A stretch of DNA of 64,000 bases from Marivirga salinae (GTDB lineage: Bacteria > Bacteroidota > Bacteroidia > Cytophagales > Cyclobacteriaceae). The translations under genes were made by a program, and so were the position numbers. Under the pieces are notes generated by a model. That model saw only the letters and a list, made by a program, of their open reading frames with translations, had not been told where the DNA came from and made no database searches. Every line of letters starts with the position of its first letter. Within the stretch, counting starts at the first letter, position 1. The stretch spans positions 1,309,501 to 1,373,500 of the forward strand of contig NZ_CP129971.1 in NCBI RefSeq assembly GCF_030503855.1, in the 5' to 3' direction. Below are positions 1 through 8,275 of the stretch, in pieces.

Positions 1-513
1 TGCAATCACACAATTCCCTGTCGCAAGTGCTGGAGCAATTTTCCATGTGAAAAGATATAGCGGTAAATTCCATGGTGAAATACAAGCAACCACGCCTATT
101 GGTTTTCTCAGTGTGTAATTAATAGAATCTTTTCCAGCATGAGATTCACTGCTAAATTGAGTAATGGCATATGCAAAAAACTCCATGTTTGCGCTGGCTC
201 TTGGTATGTCAACAGTTTTTGCTAATTGCAGTGGCTTACCCGTATCTTTGCTTTCAGCTATTGCAAGTTCTTCTAAATTATCTTTAATGAGATTTGATAT
301 TTTTATCAAATAGTCGGCTCTTTCTTTAGCCGATAGTCTGCTCCATTCTGGAAATGCTTTTTCTGCTGATTCTATTGCAGATTTTAAATCTTCCTCATTA
401 GAAAGTGGAATCTTTGCAAAAATTTTTGCAGTTGCTGGATTTATATTATCAAAATATTCAGATGAATGAGGAGGAGTTAATTCTCCATTGATATAATTGG
501 CTAATATTTCCAT
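1..513 (-). CDS. Aldehyde dehydrogenase, probable 2-aminomuconic semialdehyde dehydrogenase (N-terminal part)
   Basis: The first 171 codons of an NAD(P)-dependent aldehyde dehydrogenase are visible; the gene runs off the left edge, so the catalytic Cys and Glu are outside the window. The start is the ATG at 513-511, one base after the stop of the upstream SDR gene, which implies co-transcription. The ALDH N-terminal pattern is clear: an INGEL start, NPAT near residue 26, and CISPWNLPL near 144-152 (the family's PWN motif) followed by WKIAPALATGN. Within a 3-hydroxyanthranilate cluster, the likely job is oxidation of 2-aminomuconate 6-semialdehyde, the product of ACMSD, to 2-aminomuconate. The family call is firm; the substrate is inferred from neighbours. 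Confidence 0.85.
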   Translation of the reverse strand, partial: MEILANYINGELTPPHSSEYFDNINPATAKIFAKIPLSNEEDLKSAIESAEKAFPEWSRLSAKERADYLIKISNLIKDNLEELAIAESKDTGKPLQLAKTVDIPRASANMEFFAYAITQFSSESHAGKDSINYTLRKPIGVVACISPWNLPLYLFTWKIAPALATGNCVIA

Positions 514-514
514 A

Positions 515-1297
515 TTAAATACAATCTAATCGACCCCCATCAACAGGTAAATTTACTCCATTGATATAGGATGCTTTTTCTGAAGCTAAAAATAACACGG
601 CATCAGCTAATTCATGTGGCTCAGCAAATCTGCCAGCAGGGATTTTTGATTGCATATCTTTGCTAACTTCATCCAAACTTTTGCCACTTGCTTTACTTTT
701 ACTTTGTATCAACCCTTCTAGTCTTCCTGTCATAGTTGCTCCTGGCAATACATTATTTACAGTTATGCCGAAAGGACCTAATTCATTGGAAATGGTTTTT
801 GACCAACTAGCTACCGCTCCTCTAACAGTATTAGAAATCCCTAAATTCGGGATAGGCTGACGAACAGATGTGGAAATTATATTGATAATTCTTCCGTATT
901 GTTCACTTTTCATATTGGGAATTACTGCTTGTGATAAATATTGATTACAAATCAGATGTTGCTGAAATGCAATCATATAATCTTTCCCCAGAGCTTCATG
1001 AGCTTGTCCTGGGCTTGGTCCCCCCGTATTATTGATTAAAATATCTACTTGATGCTTGGTACAATACGCTAATGCTATTTCTCTTAATGATTCTGGATGG
1101 CAGTAATCTGCGACTAAAATATGATGTTCTTGATTATTATTTGGTAGTTCATTTTTAGTGGCTTCTAATTTTGATTGATCTCTTGCGATTAGTGTAACAT
1201 GTGCGCCTTCATTTGCAAATGCATGAGCAATAGCTTTACCTATTCCTGCCGTACTTCCACCTACTAAAACTCTTTTTCCCGATAAATTTAAATCCAT
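515..1297 (-). CDS. SDR-family protein with non-canonical active site, kynurenine cluster
   Basis: A 260-residue short-chain dehydrogenase/reductase-like protein. A Rossmann nucleotide-binding motif GGSTAGIG lies at residues 13-20, the NNTGG structural motif at 89-93, and the PG motif with NNVLPG at 181-186. Aligning the usual YxxxK catalytic pair puts Ser155 in the Tyr slot and Arg159 in the Lys slot, so the classical proton relay is missing. This resembles the SDR subgroup (BKR_like_SDR_like) known for an imperfect tetrad. It lies immediately upstream of the aldehyde dehydrogenase on the same strand and diverges from the dioxygenase gene, so a role in the lower kynurenine pathway is plausible, but its reaction is unknown. 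Confidence 0.85.
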   Translation of the reverse strand: MDLNLSGKRVLVGGSTAGIGKAIAHAFANEGAHVTLIARDQSKLEATKNELPNNNQEHHILVADYCHPESLREIALAYCTKHQVDILINNTGGPSPGQAHEALGKDYMIAFQQHLICNQYLSQAVIPNMKSEQYGRIINIISTSVRQPIPNLGISNTVRGAVASWSKTISNELGPFGITVNNVLPGATMTGRLEGLIQSKSKASGKSLDEVSKDMQSKIPAGRFAEPHELADAVLFLASEKASYINGVNLPVDGGRLDCI

Positions 1298-1442
1298 TTT
1301 AATTATTTTTATAGAAGAATATTAACATCTGTTAATATTGTATGACTGATTTTAAACTCCGTCTTAATTTCACTAAATTTAGAAGATTAACAAAATCAAT
1401 TTGAAGTTAAGACTATTTTAAGCTTTATAAAATTGAGAAACA

Positions 1443-1973
1443 ATGGCAATAAAAAGACCTTTTAACTTAATAAAGTGGGTGGAGGAAAACAGAGATTTGT
1501 TAAAACCACCAGTTGGAAATAAAAACCTATATAAGGAAGCAGGAGATTATATTGTAATGATAGTGGCTGGCCCAAATGCTCGAAAAGATTATCATTATAA
1601 TGAAACCGAAGAGCTTTTTTATCAATTGGAAGGAGAAATTTCTGTTAAAATTCAGGAAGATGGAAAAGCTGTTACCATGGATTTAGGTCCTGGTGATATG
1701 TTTTTATGTCCTGCTAATACTCCGCACAGTCCGATTCGAAAAAAAGATTCTATTGGGTTGGTTGTGGAAAGGGTAAGAAAAGGGACTGATATGAAGGATG
1801 GTTTACTGTGGTTTTGCGATAATTGTAATCACAAATTGCATGAAACTTATTTCCCTTTAATAGATATAGAGAAAGATTTTTTGCCTCGTTTTAAAGAGTT
1901 TTACGCTTCAGAGGAATTGCGCACTTGCGATAACTGTGGACATGTAATGGAAACTGATCCAAGATTTGTATAA
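1443..1973 (+). CDS. nbaC: 3-hydroxyanthranilate 3,4-dioxygenase
   Basis: A cupin-fold Fe(II) dioxygenase of 176 residues that opens the ring of 3-hydroxyanthranilate to give 2-amino-3-carboxymuconate semialdehyde. The metal triad of the family is visible as His51 and Glu57 (HYNETEE) and His95 (NTPHSP), with the substrate-binding arginines Arg47 and Arg99. The C-terminal rubredoxin-like second iron site of bacterial enzymes is present as two CxxC pairs, Cys125/Cys128 and Cys162/Cys165. Length and features match bacterial homodimeric HAO. It is the first gene of the rightward kynurenine series and is followed by ACMSD after about 95 bp. Confidence 0.96.
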   Translation: MAIKRPFNLIKWVEENRDLLKPPVGNKNLYKEAGDYIVMIVAGPNARKDYHYNETEELFYQLEGEISVKIQEDGKAVTMDLGPGDMFLCPANTPHSPIRKKDSIGLVVERVRKGTDMKDGLLWFCDNCNHKLHETYFPLIDIEKDFLPRFKEFYASEELRTCDNCGHVMETDPRFV

Positions 1974-2068
1974 ACAGAGCTTATTGGGCAATTAATGGAG
2001 TTAATTTTAACTGTAATTTATATTGAATACTAAATAACTAATATTTATCATTATTAGATTCTGTATTG

Positions 2069-3118
2069 ATGGAAAAAGTAGCTGACATAGCAACAAAAAG
2101 GCCTTTAAAAGTCGATATACACACACATATTTTGCCTAAAAACTGGCCTGATTTGCGTGAGCGATATGGTTATGGTGGTTTTATTCGTTTGGAGCATCAC
2201 AAGCCATGTTGTGCTCGTATGATGATGGATGATAAATTCTTCAGGGAAGTAGAAGATAATTGCTGGGATCCTAAAACCCGAATACATGAATGTGAGAAGC
2301 ACAATGTGGATGTTCAGGTATTATCTACTGTCCCTGTTATGTTTAGTTATTGGGCAAAGTCTAAAGATGCACTTGATTTATCTATGATGCTAAATGACCA
2401 TATTGCAGGCATTGTAGATAAATATCCAGATCGTTTTATTGGCCTGGGTACTTTACCTATGCAAGCTCCTGATTTGGCAATTAAGGAATTGGAGCGATGT
2501 GTAAATGAATTAGGCTTGGCTGGAGTTCAAATTGGAACCCACATTAACGATTGGAATCTGGAAGCCCCGGAAGTGTTTGCTGTTTTTGAAGCAGCACAAG
2601 ATTTAGGAGCCTCTATTTTTGTACATCCTTGGGATATGATGGGAAAAGATCAAATGCCAAAGTACTGGTTGCCCTGGTTAGTGGGCATGCCAGCAGAAAC
2701 CTCTCGAGCAATTTGTTCTATGATTTTCGGAGGCGTATTTGAAAAACTACCAGATTTGAAAGTGGCTTTTGCACACGGTGGAGGATCTTTTCCTGCCACT
2801 ATTGGTAGAATTGGGCATGGTTTTGATGTACGTCCTGATTTGTGTGCTATTGATAATCCTCATCATCCTAGTAAATATTTAAAGAAGTTTTATGTGGATT
2901 CTTTAGTTCATGATCCATCTACTTTAGAATATTTGATTAAAACTATGGGCGAAGATTTTATTGCTTTAGGTACTGATTACCCATTTCCTTTGGGGGAATT
3001 AGAACCAGGAAAAATTATTGAGGAAAGTGATATCTCTAATGAGTTAAAAGCAAAACTCTTGGGACAAAATGCTTTAAAATGGTTGGGCTTACATCAGGAA
3101 GAATATGCAGGGCATTGA
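2069..3118 (+). CDS. nbaD: 2-amino-3-carboxymuconate-6-semialdehyde decarboxylase (ACMSD)
   Basis: An amidohydrolase-superfamily zinc decarboxylase of 349 residues. It decarboxylates the product of the preceding dioxygenase and so diverts flux from quinolinate/NAD toward 2-aminomuconate and catabolism. The HxH metal motif (DIHTH) is at residues 16-20; a further metal His lies in FVHPWDM, a His in AHGGGSFP, and the catalytic Asp in GTDYPFP. I chose the ATG at 2069 rather than the in-frame TTG at 2066. The 3' end overlaps the start of the frameshifted ogt gene by 14 bases, suggesting translational coupling. Catalytic residues are all present. Confidence 0.95.
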   Translation: MEKVADIATKRPLKVDIHTHILPKNWPDLRERYGYGGFIRLEHHKPCCARMMMDDKFFREVEDNCWDPKTRIHECEKHNVDVQVLSTVPVMFSYWAKSKDALDLSMMLNDHIAGIVDKYPDRFIGLGTLPMQAPDLAIKELERCVNELGLAGVQIGTHINDWNLEAPEVFAVFEAAQDLGASIFVHPWDMMGKDQMPKYWLPWLVGMPAETSRAICSMIFGGVFEKLPDLKVAFAHGGGSFPATIGRIGHGFDVRPDLCAIDNPHHPSKYLKKFYVDSLVHDPSTLEYLIKTMGEDFIALGTDYPFPLGELEPGKIIEESDISNELKAKLLGQNALKWLGLHQEEYAGH

Positions 3119-3588
3119 ACAAGAATTTTTCATTGACACCAAAATTGGTAAGCTTTTAATAGGAGTGTCTGGAAATAGAATTGCCAAGATATCATTTAAC
3201 CAGCCTAATAATACCTTAAAAGGAGTAAAACCAAAAGTGGTGACTAGTTTGGAAAACCAATTACTCGAATATTTTAATGGGCATAGAAAAACATTTCAGA
3301 TTGAATATTCTTTAACAGGAACAGAATTCCAGAAGGAAGTTCTGGCAAAAATTGATTGATATTCCATTCGGAAGAACAATAAGCTATGGTAAATTAGCGG
3401 CTCAAATGGGAGATGTTAAAAAAATTAGAGCAGTCGCTAATGCAGTGAGTAAAAATCCAATTCCAATCGTGATTCCTTGCCATAGAGTGGTGGGCATGCA
3501 CGGGAATTTAACAGGCTACATTGGAGGATTGCCAAACAAAAAATTTCTAATTGAATTAGAATCTAATAGGCAATTAGGATTATTTTAA
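3105..3588 (+). pseudogene. ogt: Methylated-DNA--protein-cysteine methyltransferase, frameshifted
   Basis: This encodes an O6-alkylguanine-DNA alkyltransferase, a suicide enzyme that moves the alkyl group to its own Cys. It is split into two frames. The first frame (from ATG 3105) gives the N-terminal ribonuclease-like domain up to GTEFQKEV and then hits TGA at 3357-3359. The second frame carries IPFGRTISYG, the active-site PCHRV (Cys codon 3478-3480) and the C-terminus. Removing one base, for example C3342, restores EVWQKLIDIPFG, the strongly conserved family junction. So the sequence has a single-base insertion; it is either a recent pseudogene or a sequencing error, since all motifs are otherwise intact. 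It overlaps the ACMSD gene. Confidence 0.9.
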
Positions 3589-3661
3589 AAGAGTACTAAT
3601 TGAAATACAAAGCTTAATTTAAATATAGAATCTATAAAACTACATTACATTAATTCATAGA

Positions 3662-4972
3662 ATGGCAGAGAATTATCAGAATACTTTAGAATACGCACAA
3701 AAAATGGATCAAGAAGATCCGTTAAAAAAATATAGAGATGAATTTCATATTCCGGTTATTGATGGTCAGCAAGTGATTTACTATACGGGGAATTCATTAG
3801 GGCTTCAACCTAAAAGAACTCGCTCTTTTATTGAAAAGGAAATGAAAGACTGGGAGCTTTTCGGTGTGGAAGGCCATTTTAATAAGAAGAAAGAAAATAT
3901 CTGGTATAAATATCATGAATATGGAAAAGAAGCTATTGCAGAAATAGTGGGAGCAAAGCCTATTGAAGTGGTGCCAATGAATAATTTAACGGTCAATCTT
4001 CATTTACTCTTAGTTTCTTTTTATCGACCCACAGCTAAAAAATTCAAAATAATAGTTGAAAAAGGAGCTTTTCCATCTGATCAATATGTATTTGAAACAC
4101 AATTAGATTTTCATGCAAATCATGGCGGGCAAAAATTATTTGACCCTGCAGAAGCTTTAGTAGAAATTGCTCCTAGAGAAGGAGAAGACACATTAAGAAC
4201 TGAAGACATAATTTCCACTATTGAGGAACATCAAAATGAACTGTGCTTAGTGATGATGGGTGGATTGCAATATTATACTGGTCAATTCTTTGATTTAGAA
4301 AGTATCACAAAAGCAGCTCATAAAGTAGGAGCTTATGCCGGTTTTGACTTGGCACATGCAGCAGGAAATATTGAATTGAAACTCCATGATTGGGATGTAG
4401 ATTTTGCTTCTTGGTGTACATACAAATATTTAAACTCTGGCCCTGGAAATGTCTCTGGGATTTATGTGCATGAAAGATTTGCCAATGAAAAGGATTTACC
4501 TCGTTTTGCAGGCTGGTGGGGACATGATGAGGCCGAGCGTTTCAAAATGAAAAAGGGGTTTATCCCTATGGAAGGTGCAGACGGATGGCAATTGAGCAAC
4601 ACTAATGTTTTAGGACACGCAGCTCATTATGCCTCTTTAGAAATTTTCAAAGAAGTGGGCATGAAGGCCTTGAGGAAGAAAAGTGTACTTTTAACAGGTT
4701 ATCTTGAATTTTTAATCAATGAATTCAATAAAGAAGAAAAGATATTTGAAATTCTTACTCCAAAAGAGCCTGAAAACAGAGGTTGTCAATTATCCTTATA
4801 TTTATTGAAATATGGGAAACCTTTATTTGATGAGTTAATGAAAAGAGGGGTTTTGGGAGATTGGCGCGAACCGGATGTAATTCGTTTAGCTCCAGTCCCA
4901 TTGTATAATACTTTTGAAGAACAATACCGATTTATAGAAAAGCTAAGAGAAGCTGTAAAAGCTGTAAAATAA
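3662..4972 (+). CDS. kynU: Kynureninase
   Basis: A PLP-dependent fold-type I hydrolase of 436 residues that cleaves kynurenine or 3-hydroxykynurenine to anthranilate or 3-hydroxyanthranilate plus alanine. The PLP lysine is Lys255 in SWCTYKYLNSGPG; the cofactor-binding DLAHAAGN is at residues 229-236 and YTGNSLGLQP at 41-50. Length is typical. It lies 7 bases upstream of kynurenine monooxygenase, a tight pair. With the dioxygenase upstream it supplies 3-hydroxyanthranilate. Confidence 0.97.
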   Translation: MAENYQNTLEYAQKMDQEDPLKKYRDEFHIPVIDGQQVIYYTGNSLGLQPKRTRSFIEKEMKDWELFGVEGHFNKKKENIWYKYHEYGKEAIAEIVGAKPIEVVPMNNLTVNLHLLLVSFYRPTAKKFKIIVEKGAFPSDQYVFETQLDFHANHGGQKLFDPAEALVEIAPREGEDTLRTEDIISTIEEHQNELCLVMMGGLQYYTGQFFDLESITKAAHKVGAYAGFDLAHAAGNIELKLHDWDVDFASWCTYKYLNSGPGNVSGIYVHERFANEKDLPRFAGWWGHDEAERFKMKKGFIPMEGADGWQLSNTNVLGHAAHYASLEIFKEVGMKALRKKSVLLTGYLEFLINEFNKEEKIFEILTPKEPENRGCQLSLYLLKYGKPLFDELMKRGVLGDWREPDVIRLAPVPLYNTFEEQYRFIEKLREAVKAVK

Positions 4973-4979
4973 ACTGATT

Positions 4980-6311
4980 TTGAAGAAAGAAATTAAACAT
5001 ATCGGAGTTATGGGTGCAGGTTTAGTGGGTGCACTTTTGAGTATTTATCTAAGAAAAAGAGGCTATAAAGTCAGCCTTTATGAGAAACGTGACGATATGA
5101 GAAAATCTTCTTCAGATTCGGGTCGTTCAATTAATTTGGCTTTAAGTAAAAGGGGAATTAAAGCATTGGAAGACATTGGCGTAATTGAGGAAGTAAAAAA
5201 GATTATGCTCCCAATGGAAGGCCGAATGATGCATAGCAAAGATGGCGAACTTACTTTTCAACCTTATGGAAAGGAAGGACAGTTTATTAATTCTGTTTCG
5301 AGAGGAAATTTGAATAAGATTTTATTGGAAAAAGCTGAAGCTTCAGGAGTTGAGATCAAATTCGAACATACTTGCAAATCTGTTGATTTAGAAGGTACTA
5401 GTGTGACTTTTAAAACTCCAGAGACAGAAAAAACCATGCAATTTGACTTGCTCTTTGGTTCGGATGGAGCCTATTCACAGATGCGTCAGGCAATGTTGAA
5501 AACGGATAGATTTAATTATGAGCAATATTATATTCCACATGGTTATAAAGAACTTTCAATTCCGCCTACTGAGGATGGTGATTTTGCTATAGCGCCTAAT
5601 GCATTACATATTTGGCCAAGAGGGCAATATATGTTGATAGCTTTACCGAATTTAGATAAAAGCTTTACCTGTACTTTGTTTTTTCCTTTTGAAGGGCAAC
5701 CATCCTTCGAAAGTTTACAGACTCCGCAACAAGTATTACAATTTTTTAAAAATACATTTCCTGATAGTTTGCCTCATTTGAAGAATATTCAAGATGAATA
5801 TTTTCAAAATCCGACTTCTTCTTTAGTGACCGTAAAATGTGAGCCTTGGGTTAAAAATAATTGCGTTTTAATAGGTGATGCGGCACATGCCATAGTTCCC
5901 TTTTATGGTCAAGGAATGAATGCGGGCTTTGAAGACTGCTACGAACTCAATTTATTATTAGATAAACATTCTGACGATTGGGAAAATACATTGGCTGAAT
6001 ATCAAGAAGTGCGAAAAAAGGATGGAGATGCTATTGCGGATTTAGCTTTACATAACTTTGTTGAAATGCGAGATTTAGTGGCAGATGATAAATTCCTGGT
6101 TCAAAAGAAGATTGAAGCTAAACTGCATGAAAAATTCCCAGATAAATGGATTCCACTTTATTCTATGGTTACTTTTAGTGATTTACGCTATTCCGAAGCT
6201 TTTGAAATTGGAAAAAAACAACAAGTCATAATGGATGAAGTTATGCAGAAACCTGATATTTTAGAAAATTGGGAAAACATTGATTTAGAGAAGATTGTGG
6301 ATAAATTGTAA
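4980..6311 (+). CDS. kmo: Kynurenine 3-monooxygenase
   Basis: A FAD-dependent aromatic hydroxylase of 443 residues that converts kynurenine to 3-hydroxykynurenine using NADPH and O2. It shows the N-terminal dinucleotide motif GAGLVG at residues 12-17, the DG motif in LLFGSDGAYS, and the second FAD motif GDAAHAIVPFYGQGMNAGFED. The C-terminal part of the mammalian enzyme that serves as a membrane anchor is not evident. The start is a TTG at 4980; the next ATG would cut into the FAD-binding strand, so TTG is preferred. It is the last gene of the rightward kynurenine run. Confidence 0.95.
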   Translation: MKKEIKHIGVMGAGLVGALLSIYLRKRGYKVSLYEKRDDMRKSSSDSGRSINLALSKRGIKALEDIGVIEEVKKIMLPMEGRMMHSKDGELTFQPYGKEGQFINSVSRGNLNKILLEKAEASGVEIKFEHTCKSVDLEGTSVTFKTPETEKTMQFDLLFGSDGAYSQMRQAMLKTDRFNYEQYYIPHGYKELSIPPTEDGDFAIAPNALHIWPRGQYMLIALPNLDKSFTCTLFFPFEGQPSFESLQTPQQVLQFFKNTFPDSLPHLKNIQDEYFQNPTSSLVTVKCEPWVKNNCVLIGDAAHAIVPFYGQGMNAGFEDCYELNLLLDKHSDDWENTLAEYQEVRKKDGDAIADLALHNFVEMRDLVADDKFLVQKKIEAKLHEKFPDKWIPLYSMVTFSDLRYSEAFEIGKKQQVIMDEVMQKPDILENWENIDLEKIVDKL

Positions 6312-6381
6312 GGTTTAGGTCCTTTTATTTTAAACATAATTTATTTATTTCGTTTCTATTGTAGAACAAAACGTAATAGAA

Positions 6382-7047
6382 ATGGCATATACCGTAAAAA
6401 TCACCAATGTGCTTTCCTTAACGCACAATGTAAAACAGATTAAAACCGAAAAACCAAAAGATTATAAATTTACACCAGGTCAAGCCACAGAAGTAGCCAT
6501 TAATAAAAAAGGATGGACAGAAGAAAAAAGGCCTTTTACTTTCACCTCTCTCCCTGAAGATAATCATCTAGAATTTGTTATTAAAACCTATCACGATCAT
6601 GAAGGGGTAACTCATGAAATAGATAGCCTTGTAGAAGGAGATGAATTGATCATTGATGATGCTTGGGGTGCTATTGAATATAAAGGAACTGGGACTTTCA
6701 TTGCTGGTGGAGCAGGAGTTACTCCATTTATCGCTATTTTCAGAAATCTTGAGAAGAAGAATGAAGTTGGTGAAAATAAACTAATTTTTTCCAATAAAAG
6801 AGGAGATGATGTTATTTTGGAATCCTATTTTAATGATATTCTAGGAGATAATTTTATTTCTACATTGACTCATCAAAATATTGAAGGGCATGAAAATGAA
6901 ATGGTAGACATGGAATTTTTGAATAAGCATTTGGAGGATTTTACACAACATTTTTATGTATGTGGGCCTGATGCCATGGTGAAAGATGTTAGCAAACAAT
7001 TAGAAATGTTGGGAGCTAGTCCAAAAGGTATAACTTTTGAAAAATAG
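6382..7047 (+). CDS. FAD/NAD(P)-binding oxidoreductase (ferredoxin/flavodoxin reductase-like)
   Basis: A 221-residue single-component reductase of the ferredoxin-NADP reductase superfamily. The FAD-binding RPFTFTS motif lies near residue 51, the pyridine-nucleotide motif GGAGVTPF near 108-115, and the C-terminal YVCGPDAMV near 190. There is no 2Fe-2S domain, so it probably passes electrons to a separate partner. It follows kmo by 70 bp and could be transcribed with it, but flavin hydroxylases of the Kmo type use NADPH directly, so a functional link is not established. Confidence 0.8.
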   Translation: MAYTVKITNVLSLTHNVKQIKTEKPKDYKFTPGQATEVAINKKGWTEEKRPFTFTSLPEDNHLEFVIKTYHDHEGVTHEIDSLVEGDELIIDDAWGAIEYKGTGTFIAGGAGVTPFIAIFRNLEKKNEVGENKLIFSNKRGDDVILESYFNDILGDNFISTLTHQNIEGHENEMVDMEFLNKHLEDFTQHFYVCGPDAMVKDVSKQLEMLGASPKGITFEK

Positions 7048-7181
7048 ATGACCCATTATCGACTCAAAATTTGAAGCTTCTTAATAGCACTGAGTGGAAA
7101 ATTAAGAAGGATGCTCAATGCGTCAGAACAGATTAAATTTTTACAAATCATAGTAATTAGTGATAAAATTTAAAAAATGAT

Positions 7182-7853
7182 ATGAAGAATATACTAGTAA
7201 GCGGAGCAGATGGAAATTTAGGAAGTGCGGTTGTCAATAAATTAAAATCGGAAGGCAATAAAATTTTTGGTCTATTCGGGGATAAAGAAAATGCAAAAAA
7301 TTCAGAAGATGATTTTCAAAAGCTTTCAATTGATTTGACTAATCCAAAAGCTGCCTCGGATGCAGTTGAAAAAGCAAGTAGTGCATTTGGGGAAATCAAT
7401 GGAGCTGTACTAACTGTTGGCGGTTATGCTGGTGGTGGAATAAAAGATGTGACTATTGATGACATCCATTTCCAAATCAAATTGAATTTTGATACTGCTT
7501 TTAATTTAGTGAAGCCACTAATGGAAAAAATGCCGAAGGGTAGTCAAATATTTCTGATTGGTGCAAAACCTGTTTTATCAGCAAATGATTTGAAGAATGT
7601 AGTATCCTATGGATTGGCTAAACAATTGGTTTTTAGTCTTGCCGACATCATTAATGCGGATTATTCAGAACATCAAATTAGCGCTCATGTTATAGTGCCT
7701 AGTATAATTGATACACCACCTAATAGGGAAGCAATGTCAGATATGGATTTCAGTGACTGGGTAAAACCAGAGCAAATCGCAGATTCTATTTTGCATTACT
7801 TAAAGCATCCTGAATTAAGAGAAGGGGTGATTAAAGCCTTTGGCAAAATTTAA
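7182..7853 (+). CDS. SDR-family NAD(P)-dependent oxidoreductase
   Basis: A 223-residue short-chain dehydrogenase with an N-terminal nucleotide motif (GADGNLG, residues 8-14), the VGGYAGG segment that replaces NNAG, and an intact YGLAK catalytic pair. Its short length and the GGYAGG signature resemble dihydropteridine-reductase-like SDRs. The substrate is unknown. It ends at a strong bidirectional terminator shared with the convergent small membrane-protein gene. Confidence 0.75.
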   Translation: MKNILVSGADGNLGSAVVNKLKSEGNKIFGLFGDKENAKNSEDDFQKLSIDLTNPKAASDAVEKASSAFGEINGAVLTVGGYAGGGIKDVTIDDIHFQIKLNFDTAFNLVKPLMEKMPKGSQIFLIGAKPVLSANDLKNVVSYGLAKQLVFSLADIINADYSEHQISAHVIVPSIIDTPPNREAMSDMDFSDWVKPEQIADSILHYLKHPELREGVIKAFGKI

Positions 7854-7903
7854 AAAGCTTCTCTCAAAAGCGGCCAATTAATAGCTTTTGAGAGAAGCTT
7901 TTT
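7852..7903. terminator. Bidirectional terminator between convergent genes
   Basis: A perfect 20-bp inverted repeat (left arm 7852-7871, right arm 7884-7903) with a 12-base loop. The arms begin and end with A5/T5, giving a T-run on either strand. It sits between the stop codons of the SDR gene and the leftward membrane-protein gene. Confidence 0.85.
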
Positions 7904-7904
7904 C

Positions 7905-8123
7905 TTATGATTTCAATAAATTTCTCAATCCCAATAAGGCAATTATGCTTCCTGCAACCAATGATGTGTAATACCAAGCTTCACTCATTCTGTATGCATT
8001 CTCTTCTAATAAATCAGTTACCTTTTCACCTATGGGAGCATTAGGACTGTGATCTATTGCCCAATAAATAGTAAATGCACCTATAGCGATTAAAATAATT
8101 CCGCTTAAAAGTCCTTTTTTCAT
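7905..8123 (-). CDS. Small two-helix membrane protein (DUF3185-like)
   Basis: A 72-residue protein with two hydrophobic segments, one near residues 5-24 (LLSGIILIAIGAFTIYWAI) and one near 52-68, separated by a soluble stretch rich in acidic and Asn/Glu residues. The overall plan resembles the DUF3185 family of small membrane proteins, but that is a by-eye comparison. No function is known. It is a single gene with its own terminator. Confidence 0.6.
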   Translation of the reverse strand: MKKGLLSGIILIAIGAFTIYWAIDHSPNAPIGEKVTDLLEENAYRMSEAWYYTSLVAGSIIALLGLRNLLKS

Positions 8124-8275
8124 AGATTAAAAAATTTGGTTTATGCAATTTAATGAAAATTTAGAGAATTCTTAGATTCAAATTAGCCTCTGTTTTTTAA
8201 ACTATTTAAATTTATCCTATATTTATGTAAACAGACCGCAACTAAATTTTTGAGCTTACGATAAGCCTAGTAGAT

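Noticed and set aside
3105..3588. Programmed frameshift in ogt
   Set aside because: No slippery heptamer or pseudoknot seen, and this family does not use frameshifting. A single-base insertion is simpler.
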